Shown here one piece after another: positions 19,680 to 30,340 of a DNA stretch of 50,719 nucleotides. Position 1 is the first letter of the stretch, and every line of letters begins with the position of its first letter. The DNA is from Phytophthora quininea (Eukaryota > Oomycota > Peronosporomycetes > Peronosporales > Peronosporaceae), in assembly GCA_011947345.1 (NCBI GenBank), contig JAAVTG010000021.1, positions 1 through 50,719 of the forward strand, given 5' to 3'. Below the pieces are notes generated by a model. It made no database searches and was not told where the DNA came from. It worked only from the letters and a program-made list of their open reading frames with translations. The translations under genes and the position numbers were made by a program.

Positions 19680-20124
19680 GCCCAGCAGCAGCCAACGGCC
19701 GCTCGCTCAAAGTCGAGAAAATGGGGGCAAGCGATTTTATGATCCGAAAGGTGTGAGTAAACAGGACCAAAATCGGCGACAGATGCCCGCGATCGGACGA
19801 AGGTCAAGCTGCAACCTGCGGGAAAGCAAAGGGTTCACGGTGGTCGCAGTCACGTTCGCTGTCATTGCACCAGAACAAGAGGGCGGAAGGCGGCGCGTTG
19901 AGCCCCTTGGTCAAACGCCGCCAGCAACAGGGTCCCCTAGCGACGGGCTCCGATAGTTTTACAGATACGGCGGCCATCCGTTTGGAGGCACATCCTCCCT
20001 TTCCAACGGAATCGCTCCGTATCTCCTTCTTGCAGTTTGTATATCCTTACAAATTGCAAGTCAAGAATAGACTAGTCGAGAGCCTGCGATCTGGCATACT
20101 TGTCAAAGTTCGCAGCGAAGGGCG
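19680..20124. promoter_or_regulatory. Divergent intergenic region between two large zipper-START genes
   Basis: 445 bp between start codons at 19679 (minus) and 20125 (plus); no gene seen. It must contain both promoters. Its length is close to the roughly 427 bp that would separate the next divergent pair (23694/26714) if the Harbinger insertion were removed, consistent with a duplicated promoter arrangement. Confidence 0.4.
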
Positions 20125-21742
20125 ATGGCGACGGAGGAGGAAGACTCGCAGGCGCTGGAGGCAGCGCTGTCCTTCCTGGCCGAGTGCGAGGCCTCTACCG
20201 AATGGCTGCTAGGAGAGGACGAGGCGCTGGACCTGACGGGCATCGCGCACGAGGACCTACTGCACGATCTGCAGGACCTGGAGCTGCCGTCAATTACGGC
20301 GGAGCCGATGCCCGACACGACGGTTGCCCTGTCGCCGCTTCATATCACCCACCCCAGGACCACCGACACGACGCTAGCGTTGATTGAGTTTAGAGGAAGT
20401 CCCAGCTCTGGAACAGGCAGTCCAACGACGCCCAATACCACGACCAAGAAGACTAAGCAACCCCGCAAGTATTCAAACCGAGCCAGGGACGCTAGGCGCG
20501 AGGAGCTGGTCTATCTGAGGCAGAAAGTGAAGGACCTGCAGCTGCAGCTGGATCAACTGCGCCATACACGCAAACCACAGACGGCCTCGGCGCAATTCTC
20601 ATCCGTCGCGGCGCCCCCATCCGCAACAGACGTAAAGGGCACCCCCAAGAAAATCACGACGAACCCGAGTCTCCACGGCCACGACACCCCCATGTTTTCC
20701 TCCATCGCTGCCCCCATGGCAGACACGGCTTCGCCAGCGCACCTGGCTGCGGTCTGGGGGATATGGCTCAGCGCCAAGCTCTGGAGCGCCAAAAGCCGAG
20801 CGCGAAAACGTGCGACTCAAACTCGTACTACAGAAACAGATCAAGTTGGCCAAGAGCCTCGAGCGAATTCTGAAGAAGCGACAAAACGAGAAAGTAAAGT
20901 CCCGCCCTGCGTCAAAACGATGAGGTTTGATTCGACTCTATACTGACTCTGTATCGTGCGTTAAGGGCATTCTCCAGGTGCTGGGCGGCCCCAGCAAACG
21001 CATTCGACGTGTATCCCACGCGCCGGGACCGAATGCTGCACGTGACGATCGGGCGGATTTTGACATGCTGGTCGCTGGAATCGAGAAGTCTCGCCAGGAA
21101 GTGGATGCCGTTTTTGAGGCGAATGGGCTCGGTCGAATGGAAACGGCACACCGCACCGCCAAGATCGAGCACGACGCGACCAGAGGCATGGTGATGGAGA
21201 TCTATGCCAACAAAGTCATGCCGTTTGATATGCCGACGACAGGGAAAGCGGTTTGGCGACACTTTGCCCACTCCATGGATCACATGCCACATCGCACGTA
21301 CTACGAGAAGCAACCGCTGCATATTGAAGCCAGCGACAACACAGTCGTAGAACGCTACGGACTGGAAATGACGGATGGCCATACGCAAGGCGACTTCCAC
21401 GTCAAGCACATCATTCGACGTTATGTTGAACAAGATCGGATCATTGTTGTGTGGCGCACGCTCACAGAGACGGTCGAGTTTTCGGCTGAACCTGCACCGG
21501 GCATTCGCTTCCTAGAAAGGGGCTACATCGTCATCAAGCCGCCCGCTACCGGACAAGAAGATTGTACACTGATGCAAACATGCTACATCATTCGACCAGA
21601 ACTGTATGGTCGCAATGGACCCGATCAAGCACGCAAAGTTGGCGCACTGACAGATTTCGTGTTGAGCTCTGTGAGTGGGAGCATCAGCGCCAGCCACCAA
21701 ATGATCGAAAACGTCCTCCTCAGTGGCGCGCTCAGGAAGTGA
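20125..21742 (+). CDS. Large zipper-START family protein, two exons, two frameshifts (about 511 aa corrected)
   Basis: Exon 1 is 20125-20893, exon 2 about 20978-21742. The intron is GTAAAG...CTCCAG; an alternative acceptor ends at 20965, in the same frame. Leader (EEEDSQALEAALSFLAECEA) and basic/zipper (YSNRARDARREELVYLRQKV) are in frame. Then one G is missing at the GGGGG run 20757-20761, before DMAQRQALERQ. One A is missing at the AAAA run near 20800, before KAERENVRLKLVLQKQIKLA. Exon 2 is clean: QEVDAVFEANGLGRME, MVMEIYANKVMPFDM, FHVKHIIRRYVEQDRIIVVW, ERGYIVIKPP, LMQTCYIIRPELYG and IENVLLSGAL. Two single-base corrections give a length divisible by three. It pairs most closely with the genes at 14727 and 21897. 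Confidence 0.74.
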
Positions 21743-21896
21743 TCGATGGCAGCTTCATGCAGCATACCCGGTACTACAATACTATTAATGACTTCGGGTG
21801 AAGACATTCAAAGCTATCAGACATTTAAGATGTTACCAAATACATGTACAAAGTCTCATACCTAAGGCTAGCTGTAGTGTCCTAGTGACTCTGTGT

Positions 21897-23694
21897 CTAG
21901 AGTTGAGCAACGGGGTGTTGCTGTTTTTGCCCATCATCCGCATTCGTCTGAGCTACAGAGTGAGTTAGTGCTTTTGGCTCGGCATGGAATCGCAGCGCGC
22001 CATCGAGCAGGCAGTTCTCAATCATCTGATGACTCGAGCTAATCGTGTGCGACACAGAATCCAGCAAAAGTCTGTTAGGGTGGTAAGAATACGCTCGCGG
22101 TCCGCAACGTGACCGTAAATCTCCGGTCGGAGAACGTAGCACGTTTGTATTAGAGCACCGCGACGGCCGCTTGAATTTGGTAGAGCTTTCACCACAGTGA
22201 AGCACTTCTCGTGAAGACGCACACCTTTTGTGGGCTCAGCAGAGAGCTCTAGGGCCTCCGAGTACATTGGCCACGCAATGACTACTCGATCAGGCTGGAC
22301 AAACTTGCGCCGGATCTGGCGGACGCGGAAGGCAGCAGTGGCATTTCGACTGCCCACGAGCTCCAGGCCGAAGCTCTCCATCAGCGTATCGTCTGTCGTC
22401 TCCGTCTTCTGCGACCAAACGAAACATGGATTAGATCAGACAACCACCAGCGATCCGTCTTGAGCAAATAAGGCACCTTCAGCTGCTTCTGGTAGACGAA
22501 TCGAGACGGGATATGGTCCATCGAGTGCACAAAGTGCTCCCAGACAGCGTGACTCGTGGCTTCCACACTGAAAGGAACCACCTTGTTGGCAAAAATCTCC
22601 ATGACAGTCGATCCATTCTCACGACGCACTTGGGCATCAGCGTATGTCTTCTCCATGCGCGCGAGCCCGTTAGCCTCGAACACGACATCTACTTCATCGA
22701 GCGCCGACTCCAGCTCCTTTTCCAGCCGCTTGAAAATGGCAGCTTCGTCCTCTTCTTCTGTCGACGTAGGTTGGCGGTGCTGTAAGCTCGTCAGATACTT
22801 GCCCTGAATGGACTCCATAACCTGCCACCATAAAATACAACACCATTACAAATCAAAACAGATAGCTCAGGTCGATACAAAGCGCTGACCCGCAGACTGG
22901 TGCGCTTGGTCAGCATCTTCTCCAAACTTTTGGCCATCTTGATCTGTCCCTCCATGATGAGTTTCAGCCGAATGTTCTCCAACTCGACGCGACGTCGTTC
23001 TTGATACTGGCGAGCTGCAATCTCGGTCCAGATCGGACCCATGGCTGCATCTTCCTTCTTATCCTCCTCGGATACTACAGGAACGTTTCCCACGCCGTGT
23101 CCTTGGAGAGCAGCAAGAGCGAATGCGCCTTCAGTAAATGTCTGCGCCTCTCCATGAGGGGTCGCTTGAGGTGTGGCTGCTGCCAATGCCCGTCGCTGTG
23201 ATAACTGGAGTGTGCGCACTCGCGCTTCCATGGTCTGCACCATCTTGCGCAGATAAATCAGCTCTTCCTTACGCTCGTCTCGCGCTCGGTTGGAGTTGTG
23301 GGAGGTGGTCTTGCGCTTCTTCCCATTGGCAGCGCTTGTGGTCGTTGCCTTCTTTTGCGCTGCGTCTTGGCCGGCGTCTTGGTCGGTGTCGATTTGGCTT
23401 GCGGGGCGAGAGCGGTCGTTGGTCCCGAGGAACGGTGGCCGAATTGCTCCAGCCAGCGCTCGTCGAAATTTCGGGAGACATGGCCACTGCAGGGTTTAGT
23501 TGCGGTGGAAAGTCAAAGTCAGCAGAGTGCTGGAAGTCGTTTCGGCTGGTCGTCACGGGGCTGGGATGTTCGTCGTCCGAGGGCAGCAGCAGGCGCGAGA
23601 TGGCCGCGTCGTAGTCGTCGTCCTGGACGTCGGCCAGCAGCGCCAGCGCCTCCTGCATGAGCTCCTCCTCCTCTTCTAGCTGCCGCTGCTCCAT
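21897..23694 (-). CDS. Large zipper-START family protein, three exons, two frameshifts (about 553 aa corrected)
   Basis: Exons are 22890-23694, 22477-22821 and 21897-22408; both introns are 68 bp, GT-AG and phase 0. The ATG at 23694 opens an acidic leader (MEQRQLEEEEELMQEALALL). The frame changes at the GGGG/CCCC run 23403-23406 (one base too many). The basic/zipper then reads HNSNRARDERKEELIYLRKM and the second coiled coil WTEIAARQYQERRRVELEN. START-like: DEVDVVFEANGLARME, TVMEIFANKVVPFSV, RVRQIRRKFVQPDRVVIAW, EKCFTVVKALP and LIQTCYVLRPEIYG. A T is missing in the run 22066-22069, after LTDF, before LLDSVSHTISSSHQMIENCL. The corrected length is divisible by three. The Harbinger element sits 148 bp upstream of the start. 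Confidence 0.74.
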
Positions 23695-23999
23695 GGTGCC
23701 GGTGCAAGCCGAGCGGCTTGAGCCTGCAGCCCAGTGTGCGGCGGGGACGCGTCGTCCGGAATTTGTACTGTGCCGTGCTTCTCCGTCAACGTCAAGGCTC
23801 TGCACGATGCCGGTCATCGATAGGCTGAAAACCATCATACTGGGCGGTTCCTGAAAACTCAAAATGGTTGTAGCAAATTCGTGGCAAAAACGGGCGAGAA
23901 TTTGGTCGTACTAGTTTGGCGAGCCTCCTGAAAACACAGTTTGTTCCGCTCATATCCTGAGGACACAGTTCGAATCTAGAGACTCGCTCGCCCGCATCG

Positions 24000-25172
24000 A
24001 TGGCATTCACCACTGTCGCTCTCCTCCTAGCTGCTGCTCAACGCCGACGAGCGTCTCGCCGAAGACAAGACTTCCGCTCAAGGCTAAGCAGGCGTCAACG
24101 CCGCCGCCGTGACCGTCGCGTGGTTCGTGTCGCGCTTCAGTGGCCAAGCATGGCCGGTTTTGCTACACTCTACGGTTCTGGAAACGACCAGTCGCTCATC
24201 ACTTTAACGGGGTTAGATCACGATACTTTCCGGTATCTTCTCAACGCCTTCGAGCCGCTCTTCACGACGTATACGCCCTACGGACCGTCTGGTGCTGCTA
24301 TCCGTCGAGTTCGTGACCACACGCGCGGGCGCCCACGTCTTCTAAATGCTACACAGTGCTTAGCTCTCGTGTTAGCGTGGACACGAACCCGTGGAAGCGA
24401 GTTCACGTTGTGCATCATGTTTGGAGTTACGGCAAGCGTGTGCTCGCTGTTCATTCGCTTTGGGCGCAGAATTCTTGTAAGGGTTCTCTCAAAGGATGCC
24501 AACGCTGTCGTAAAGATGCCAGACTACTCGATAGTACAAGGATATCAAGCAGCAATTCATCGCCGGCACTCTCGGCTGCGCGATGTATTCGCAGTTGCTG
24601 ATGGACTCAAGTTATATCTTCAACAGAGCGGGAACTGCACCATACAAAATATTTTCTATAACGGTTGGAAGCATGATCACTACGTAGGAAATGTGCTCGT
24701 GTTTGTACCCGACGGGACCATTGTGGCTTGCGCATTGAATGCGCCTGGATCTCTCCACGACTCCCAAATAGCAGAATGGAGTGGTGTCTACCAGAAGTTG
24801 GAAGCTGCATACGAGTTATACGGTGCTCGGTGTGTCGTCGACTCTGCTTTTGCTGCTGGAGATTATCCTTTCCTGATTAAGTCTAGCCAAGATTATTTGG
24901 GGGCTGCATCAACGGCTTCGGACGTGGAAATGTTACAGCAGGCAACATCAGCACGACAAGCGGCTGAGTGGGGGATGAGAGCCTTTCAAAGCTCATTTCC
25001 AAGACTCAAAGATCGTCTTGAATACGAGGAGCGAGGAGAACGGCGGCTTATTTTGGATGCATGTGTATTACTCTTCAACCTTCGAGCGAGATTGATTGGT
25101 ATCAATCAACTGCGCTCTGTCTACATGCCCACTTTAGAGCGGAATGCGCTCCACCTGCTTCACAGGAATTAG
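24000..25172 (+). CDS. PIF/Harbinger transposase, DDE_Tnp_4 type (390 aa)
   Basis: Intact frame. An Arg-rich N-terminus (residues 15-45) precedes a helix-turn-helix-like segment (LNATQCLALVLAWTRT). The catalytic core follows: the first Asp in VFAVADGLKLYLQQSG, then NGWKHDHYVGNVLVFVPDGT and NAPGSLHDSQIAEW, with the second Asp in ARCVVDSAFAAG. A Glu in the helical C-terminal part (AAEWGMRAFQSSF) is the likely third acidic residue. The order and spacing match DDE superfamily endonucleases of the Harbinger group. It acts with the Myb/SANT-like partner encoded on the other strand to cut and reinsert the element. The two stop codons overlap by 4 bp. No frameshift, so it may still be active if the partner protein is also functional. 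Confidence 0.9.
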   Translation: MAFTTVALLLAAAQRRRASRRRQDFRSRLSRRQRRRRDRRVVRVALQWPSMAGFATLYGSGNDQSLITLTGLDHDTFRYLLNAFEPLFTTYTPYGPSGAAIRRVRDHTRGRPRLLNATQCLALVLAWTRTRGSEFTLCIMFGVTASVCSLFIRFGRRILVRVLSKDANAVVKMPDYSIVQGYQAAIHRRHSRLRDVFAVADGLKLYLQQSGNCTIQNIFYNGWKHDHYVGNVLVFVPDGTIVACALNAPGSLHDSQIAEWSGVYQKLEAAYELYGARCVVDSAFAAGDYPFLIKSSQDYLGAASTASDVEMLQQATSARQAAEWGMRAFQSSFPRLKDRLEYEERGERRLILDACVLLFNLRARLIGINQLRSVYMPTLERNALHLLHRN

Positions 25173-26225
25173 TTAGTCTCTTGGTTGGGCTTTGTTGCCT
25201 TGGCAACTCCCGCAAACGCTGTGGCCAGCAGTTCCAATAAACGGTTGCTTCTCTCTCGATCATCAGCTCGGTCTTGTTCACGCTGGTGACGGTCTTCTTC
25301 ACGCCAACGCTCCTGCTGCTGACGATCAATCTCTCTTTGGCGTTGTTCTTGAACCAGCATCAAGCGTGCAAGCGATAAGATATCGTCGCCGTTGTTGTCG
25401 TGGGGTGCACGATTTTGACGAGGTGCCACCAATGGGCGTGCTATACCAGCAACAGGGGCATCGTCTGCATCATACTCCTCGTCCTCAAATATCTCCTCGG
25501 CATCCTCAGCAATGTCATCTCCTCTAGCCAGGTCAGCTCTTTGAGTAATTGCGTTTGCTATTTGGATGGCACGAGCAACATCGTCGGGCATGTGAGGGTT
25601 CCCGTTCCCATGTTGGTCTTGTAGAGTTTAGCGAATTTTCGGCGCAGGCTTTCGACGGTGCGGTCAACGCCGGGGTTTCTCTCGTTGTGGCGGCGAGCCA
25701 CAGTCTCCCATTCATCCCGCCCAATTGGTTTTATGGCTTCGATCAAGTCTAGCAGCCCGTCAATTTCGATTCTTGTAAAGCCGCTTCCTCTAGCCGCGCG
25801 AGCAAGGTTGCGTCTACGCCGTGGACGTCGCGCAGTTGGTGCCGCTGTCGTCGCAGGCTGCTCGTCGACTGTAGTTGAGGCCACGGATGCTTCTCCCGAA
25901 GCCGAGCTGGATGGTGGCGCTTGTCCATCAGCAGGTGACGGTACAGGTGTCAGTGCTTCTTCTTGGGCAGGAGCAGGGCGTGTAGCTTGGGTCGGTATGG
26001 CGGGGCTCCCACAGCAGCTGAAGCTGAATCAACTGGCGCAGTTGGTGGAGTCGTCGAGTCGGGTGTGCCCGCATGAGTTGACGATATTGCAAAGCTCGCA
26101 GAAGTCGATTGCGGCTGCAGCGACGGATCTGGAGTCAACTGCGTGAGCGGCATGTCAAAGCTGGGCATTTGAAGTGCGAAATCCTGCGGAGTAGCCGAAG
26201 GCTGCGTGAGAGGCACGAGCACCAT
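25169..26225 (-). CDS. Harbinger Myb/SANT-like accessory protein, two frameshifts (about 352 aa corrected)
   Basis: Begins at the ATG at 26225 (MVLVPLTQPSATPQDF), with a low-complexity Pro/Ser/Thr N-terminus. The frame changes at the CCCC run near 26002-26005, after ASAAVGAPP. It continues into a basic patch (ARRPRRRRNLARAARG) and a Myb/SANT-like domain (LLDLIEAIKPIGRDEWETVA, then TVESLRRKFAKLYKT), resembling DUF6818-type oomycete proteins. A second one-base break near 25596-25603 separates it from PHMPDDVARAIQIANAI and a long charged coiled coil (QREIDRQQQERWREEDRHQR). Two added bases give a length divisible by three. In this superfamily the partner binds the TIRs and carries the transposase to the nucleus. 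If the breaks are real, the element is non-autonomous. Confidence 0.78.
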
Positions 26226-26713
26226 GGCAGCCCATGCGTGCTTTAGCGATGATCTCGAACTGAGCGCGTGTCTTTGATGAATAGTACGTTGTATCAATCT
26301 GTCGGGGTGGTTGCCACCCCGTACAGAATTCCCTCCACGAGCCAATTTGGTACGTGAAAACAGTTGCACTCCGACTTTTTATGAAAGCTTTGGTACGAGC
26401 AATTTGCGATTTGAGTTTTCAGGAACAGCCCACTGAAAGCAGTATTACGGCCCCCAGGATGCTCGGAAGGCTCGGCTCTCCGCGCGGAAAGCACTTGCGT
26501 TTTGTAAGTGAAGCCGCAGGCACCATCGGATGAGTGTGCCAAGGGCTTGGAGGGAACCGTATCCCCTCGTGGCCCATGCGTGCTGCTCGCCTGCCAGTCA
26601 TTCGCCGGGCTCCGTGCCACACACGGTGCCAAAGCGAATATGACGACTGCGACGACGGGGTGGTTGCAGTGGTGCAGGCGCAGGCGCGCGCAGAAGTGAG
26701 TCACATCTCAAGG

Positions 26714-28353
26714 ATGGCGCTGCTGCTGCAGGACGCCGACGACATGGAGGCGCTGGACGCGGCGCTGAGCTTCGTGGACGCCTGCCTCCCGTCCCCGACG
26801 GCTTCCGTCAGCGCGGCGTCGTCCGACTCGGTGCAGCATTCGCCGAACAGCGGCTCGGAGGACGACGAGAGGCGACTGGGCGATGAGCTCGACGAGTTGC
26901 TCAGGGGCTCGGTACTGTCGTTCTCGGACAGTTCATCTACGGCTGCTGCGACTGCGACGCAACTCCAGTCGCCCACGCCGCAGCTCGTGCTACCCACCCC
27001 TCTGGTGCCGCTGGCCGCCAACATTACTGCTCCGGACGCGGTCGCATTGAAGGAGAACGGTCGTCTGCGAGGTGGTTGTCGATCGTCTTCCTGCCAGCGA
27101 GTATGCAGCGCTGAAGTGGCGAAGGGAAAGACAAAGCGGCGTGTCAAAGTCAACCCCAACCGGGCGCGCAACGAGCGCAAGAATGAGCTGGCCTATCTCC
27201 GCAACAAGGTTAAACAAATGGAAAGCGACCTGGGCGAGCTGCATCGCCGCCATCAAATGGACAGCGGCACTCTGACCACGCGAGCGCTGTCATACGGACT
27301 AACAGCGCCAGCTCCAATCGGTGCTGATGCAAGACACGACACTGGCATCCCGCCATTTTGGCGAGATATGGCAACGCGCCAGAAGCTGCGCCGAGAAAAA
27401 TCTGAGCGCGAGAACGCACGTCTAAAGCTGGTGCTAGAAGGTCAAATCAAGCTGGCGCGAAGCATGGAGATGCTGCTCCAGAAGCGTGCGCGGCAGCAAC
27501 TCTCCGAGTGCGAAAGCTGCGTCGGAGGCGAGAGCAATGCACAAGGCCGCACGTTGGATTTCTTGAAAGACAAATGTACGTTCGAGGCACTGTTGGCAAG
27601 CGTGGATGCAGCTTACCGCGAGGTGGACGAGGTTTTTGCGGCGAATGGGCTCTGTGACAGCGAAACACCGAGCCGCGATGCGCGAATGCGTGAAGGTGCC
27701 AATGGCATGTACCTCGACATCAGCAGCAACAAGCTGTTGCCGTTCGGCAAACAAGATGTTGGAGACGCAGTGTGGAACCACTTTAAAGGCGGCGAGAAGC
27801 ACCGAGGCAATCTCTACGAGAAGGCTGCCCAAAAACTCGGCACAGAGGCGGAAACGGTAATGGAAGACTTCAAGATGGAGTTCATGGGCAAAACAACGCG
27901 CGCAGACTTTCGAGTCAAGCAAGTTTTGCGGCGATACGTGGATGCCGACCACGATCGCGAGGTGGTGGTGTGGGTCACAAGCGTTCACTCGCTGGACGAG
28001 GGCAAGTTGCGACCATTTGCTGGTCTAGGTTTTGCGGAAAAGGGCTACGCTGTGATCAAACGGCCAACTTCGCCGTCGTTGGTCCGCGGGGATACACAAT
28101 GCTGCAAATGTGCAGCCTCGTCGTACCGCAGAAGGCCGAGCGCTGCGTGCAAGACGCCACAGTGGTAGGGGCTTTCACAGGTACCGTACCAGCTGCAGTA
28201 TTGGATGTGGTGGCTATCGTCGCTAACATTTTTGTGCTTGACGCAGAGTTCGTGCTCAATGTCATCGTGGCGAATGCTACGGTCAGCCAGGAGAGAATCG
28301 AGAACGTGTTGCTCGATCGGGCAGTCCTAGACTCGTCAAGCACCGGCAGGTGA
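26714..28353 (+). CDS. Large zipper-START family protein, two exons, one frameshift (about 524 aa corrected)
   Basis: The ATG at 26714 (MALLLQDADDMEALDAALSF) is chosen by alignment with the genes at 16397 and 18077; the frame is open upstream into the Harbinger flank. Basic/zipper: RRVKVNPNRARNERKNELAY, LRNKVKQMESDLGEL. Second coiled coil: WRDMATRQKLRREKSEREN. START-like: REVDEVFAANGLCD, GMYLDISSNKLLPFGK, FRVKQVLRRYVDADHDREVV, EKGYAVIKRP. At the GGGG run 28088-28091 one G is missing before YTMLQMCSLVVPQKAERC. The 66-bp intron 28181-28246 (GTACCG...GACGCAG, CTAAC branch site) is phase 1 and has no in-frame stop, so it could be read through. The protein ends IENVLLDRAV. Corrected length divisible by three. 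Confidence 0.77.
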
Positions 28354-28682
28354 ACCCGCCACGTGGCCAGGATACCTCGACGAGGGACCCGGACACAGAA
28401 TGGCGGCGGCAGTCCGTCAGCGAATTGACCCACTCAACTTGACCGACTCAGCGTGGGGAAGTAGTTTGTAGGATCTCAAGCAATCGATAAATGGCGTGCA
28501 GCGCCGTAGCAGGCATGGCGGATGTGCGTGGCAGGACTTTGTAAAATATAAGTTCAAGTTGAAATATAGCGCGGTAGTGGTGTTTTAGGCGGGACAGGAG
28601 GAGAAGACACAGGACCGACCGAGAGCGGCGCCGGTCTCTTCGGCAGTACACGACTTACCGGCGAGCGCGCAGGACAGGAGAG
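28354..28682. other. Intergenic region, no gene
   Basis: 329 bp between two genes in the same orientation. No open frame of note and no repeat recognised; presumably terminator of the first and promoter of the second. Confidence 0.4.
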
Positions 28683-30045
28683 ATGGCGTCGGAGTTCTCT
28701 ACGTCGCTGTTCGACGCGGTGGAGCTGACTGAACTGGACACCGCCGACCAGGAGCGAAGTGAAGCCGAGGAGGAGCTGCAGGAACTGCTGGAGACGCTCT
28801 CCCCGCCCACACGCGGCGGCGGCAGGAAGACCAGAGGCAAAATCCGCCGCAGGGCGCGCGATGACCATCAGGGCGAGGTGGAATTCCTGCGTAGCAAGGT
28901 GCAGCAGATGGAGGCGGAGCTGCGGGCGCTACGTCTTCAGCACTTGGACACCATGGTGCCGGTGCCCGTCTCCTCTCCGCCAGCGGCCTCACTCGCCTTC
29001 TCCAGCCCGGCCTTTGGTTTCCCGTCTCAGCGCCTCAAGCGGCAGATGCTCCGCCCATTTGGGATATAGCCGCACGGCAGCAGCGATGGCGGCAGAAAGC
29101 GCTGAGTGAGAACGCGCGGCTGAGAATGGTGCTAAACACCCAGGCGAGTCTGGCCAAAAGCATGGAGGTTCAGTTGGGGAGACGCATTCGACAGCAGCTT
29201 ACGGATGGAAGGTGTACTCTTGATGGCGCGTCGACGCCTGATACCCCGAGCACTGTCCCTAGCTTTGGTCTGGAGACGGAAACAGTCGAGGGACTACGCC
29301 AAGGGCTAGACATCGCATTCAGCGAGCGTAATGCGGTATTTGCCAATAATGGGATGGATCGACTAGAGACGCCGCATACGGAAGCTCGGATACGAGACGG
29401 ACCGGGCGGGATGTACCTCGACATCTTCGCCAACAAACTTCTTCCGTTCGACTTTGAAACAACCGCGACAGCTACCTGGAATCACTACCGAGGAGATGAT
29501 CGACAGCGTGCGCACCTTTATCAAGATTTCTCCCAGGTCCCGTACGAGATTTCATACTTCTACGACACTCTTCTAACGCTTTGTTATTATGTTGCTAGCA
29601 GAACGAGTCAACTTCCTCTGACACGATTATGGAAATGGTTGCGATGAAGTTTACTGGGAAGGCAACGAATGCCGATTTTCGCGTGAAGCAAGCTCTTCGT
29701 CGCTACGATCTGGACGAGCAGCAAGTCGTGGTGTGGGTTTCCAAAGCTGAAGCGGTCGAGAACCAGGTATCCGCGTACTCTAACTTTGCCTTCGTAGACA
29801 AAGGGTACGTGGTCATGCAGCGACCAATGTCTCCTGATCAAGAACGTGGTCCCTCAACCCTGCTGCAAATATGCTGTCTCATATCACCACAAATGGCAGG
29901 CGGTTGCCTGTTGGATCCGTCGAATGTTGCAGCATTCACCGAGTTCATCCTGAGCGTCATGGTGGCGAGCATAACGGCTACTCAGGAGCTGGTTGAAGGC
30001 ATGCTGATTGAAGAAGCAAAGCAGCTCCTGGAGCAGCGAGGATAA
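28683..30045 (+). CDS. Large-subfamily zipper-START protein, two exons, one frameshift (about 433 aa corrected)
   Basis: Exon 1 is 28683-29536, exon 2 29599-30045. The 62-bp intron starts GTCCCG (a weak donor), has a CTAAC branch site and ends GCTAG. It lies at the same point in the START domain as the introns of the genes at 16397 and 18077 (after LYQDFSQ). Leader is short. Basic/zipper: KTRGKIRRRARDDHQGEVEF, LRSKVQQMEAELRAL. A base is missing between about 28990 and 29045, because WDIAARQQRWRQKALSENAR needs another frame. START-like: ERNAVFANNGMDRLE, GMYLDIFANKLLPFDF, FRVKQALRRYDLDEQQVVVW, DKGYVVMQRPM, LLQICCLISPQM, ending LVEGMLIEEA. Corrected length divisible by three. It is the last mostly complete family gene before the transposon-rich part. 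Confidence 0.74.
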
Positions 30046-30340
30046 TGTGTGACAAAGATAATAAATGTGTTGACTATTAATGCTACTAGACAAGTATTGG
30101 TCGGCACTATTGGTGACCAGGATCGCATCCGTCTTGTGCTTTCCTCAAAGCCGTGTTCGCGGTGATCATCGGGAGTGACCGTCGTGGCCCTTGTGATCCA
30201 TACCGCACTACACATGTAATGTTACACCACATTGATTGCGCTTGGTCGTTGACTTTTTGTTGACGGCTACAGTAGCGATAGAAGGTAACACCAAGCCGTC
30301 ACACTCCAATTCAAGCACTACCACCACCACCTCTATTATT
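30046..30340. other. Intergenic region, no gene
   Basis: 295 bp, AT-richer than the genes; no ORF or repeat I can support. Probably the 3' end of the previous gene and the promoter of the decayed gene that follows. Confidence 0.4.

Larger units (their letters stand above)
23842..26431. mobile_element. Complete PIF/Harbinger DNA transposon (2590 bp)
   Basis: Ends are inverted repeats: 23842-23863 and the reverse complement of 26410-26431 share 21 of 22 positions, including GTTCCTGAAAACTCAAA. The flanking trinucleotide ACT is duplicated (23839-23841 and 26432-26434), the 3-bp target-site size expected of Harbinger elements. Inside are the two hallmark genes, tail to tail: a DDE transposase (24000-25172, plus) and a Myb/SANT-like DNA-binding protein (25169-26225, minus). 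Clear TIRs and an intact transposase suggest recent insertion. It sits between the divergent genes at 21897-23694 and 26714-28353, in their shared promoter. Confidence 0.93.

Noticed and set aside
26534..26713. Upstream in-frame ATG for the gene at 26714
   Set aside because: The added 60 residues have no counterpart in paralogs, which start at the MALLL-type leader.
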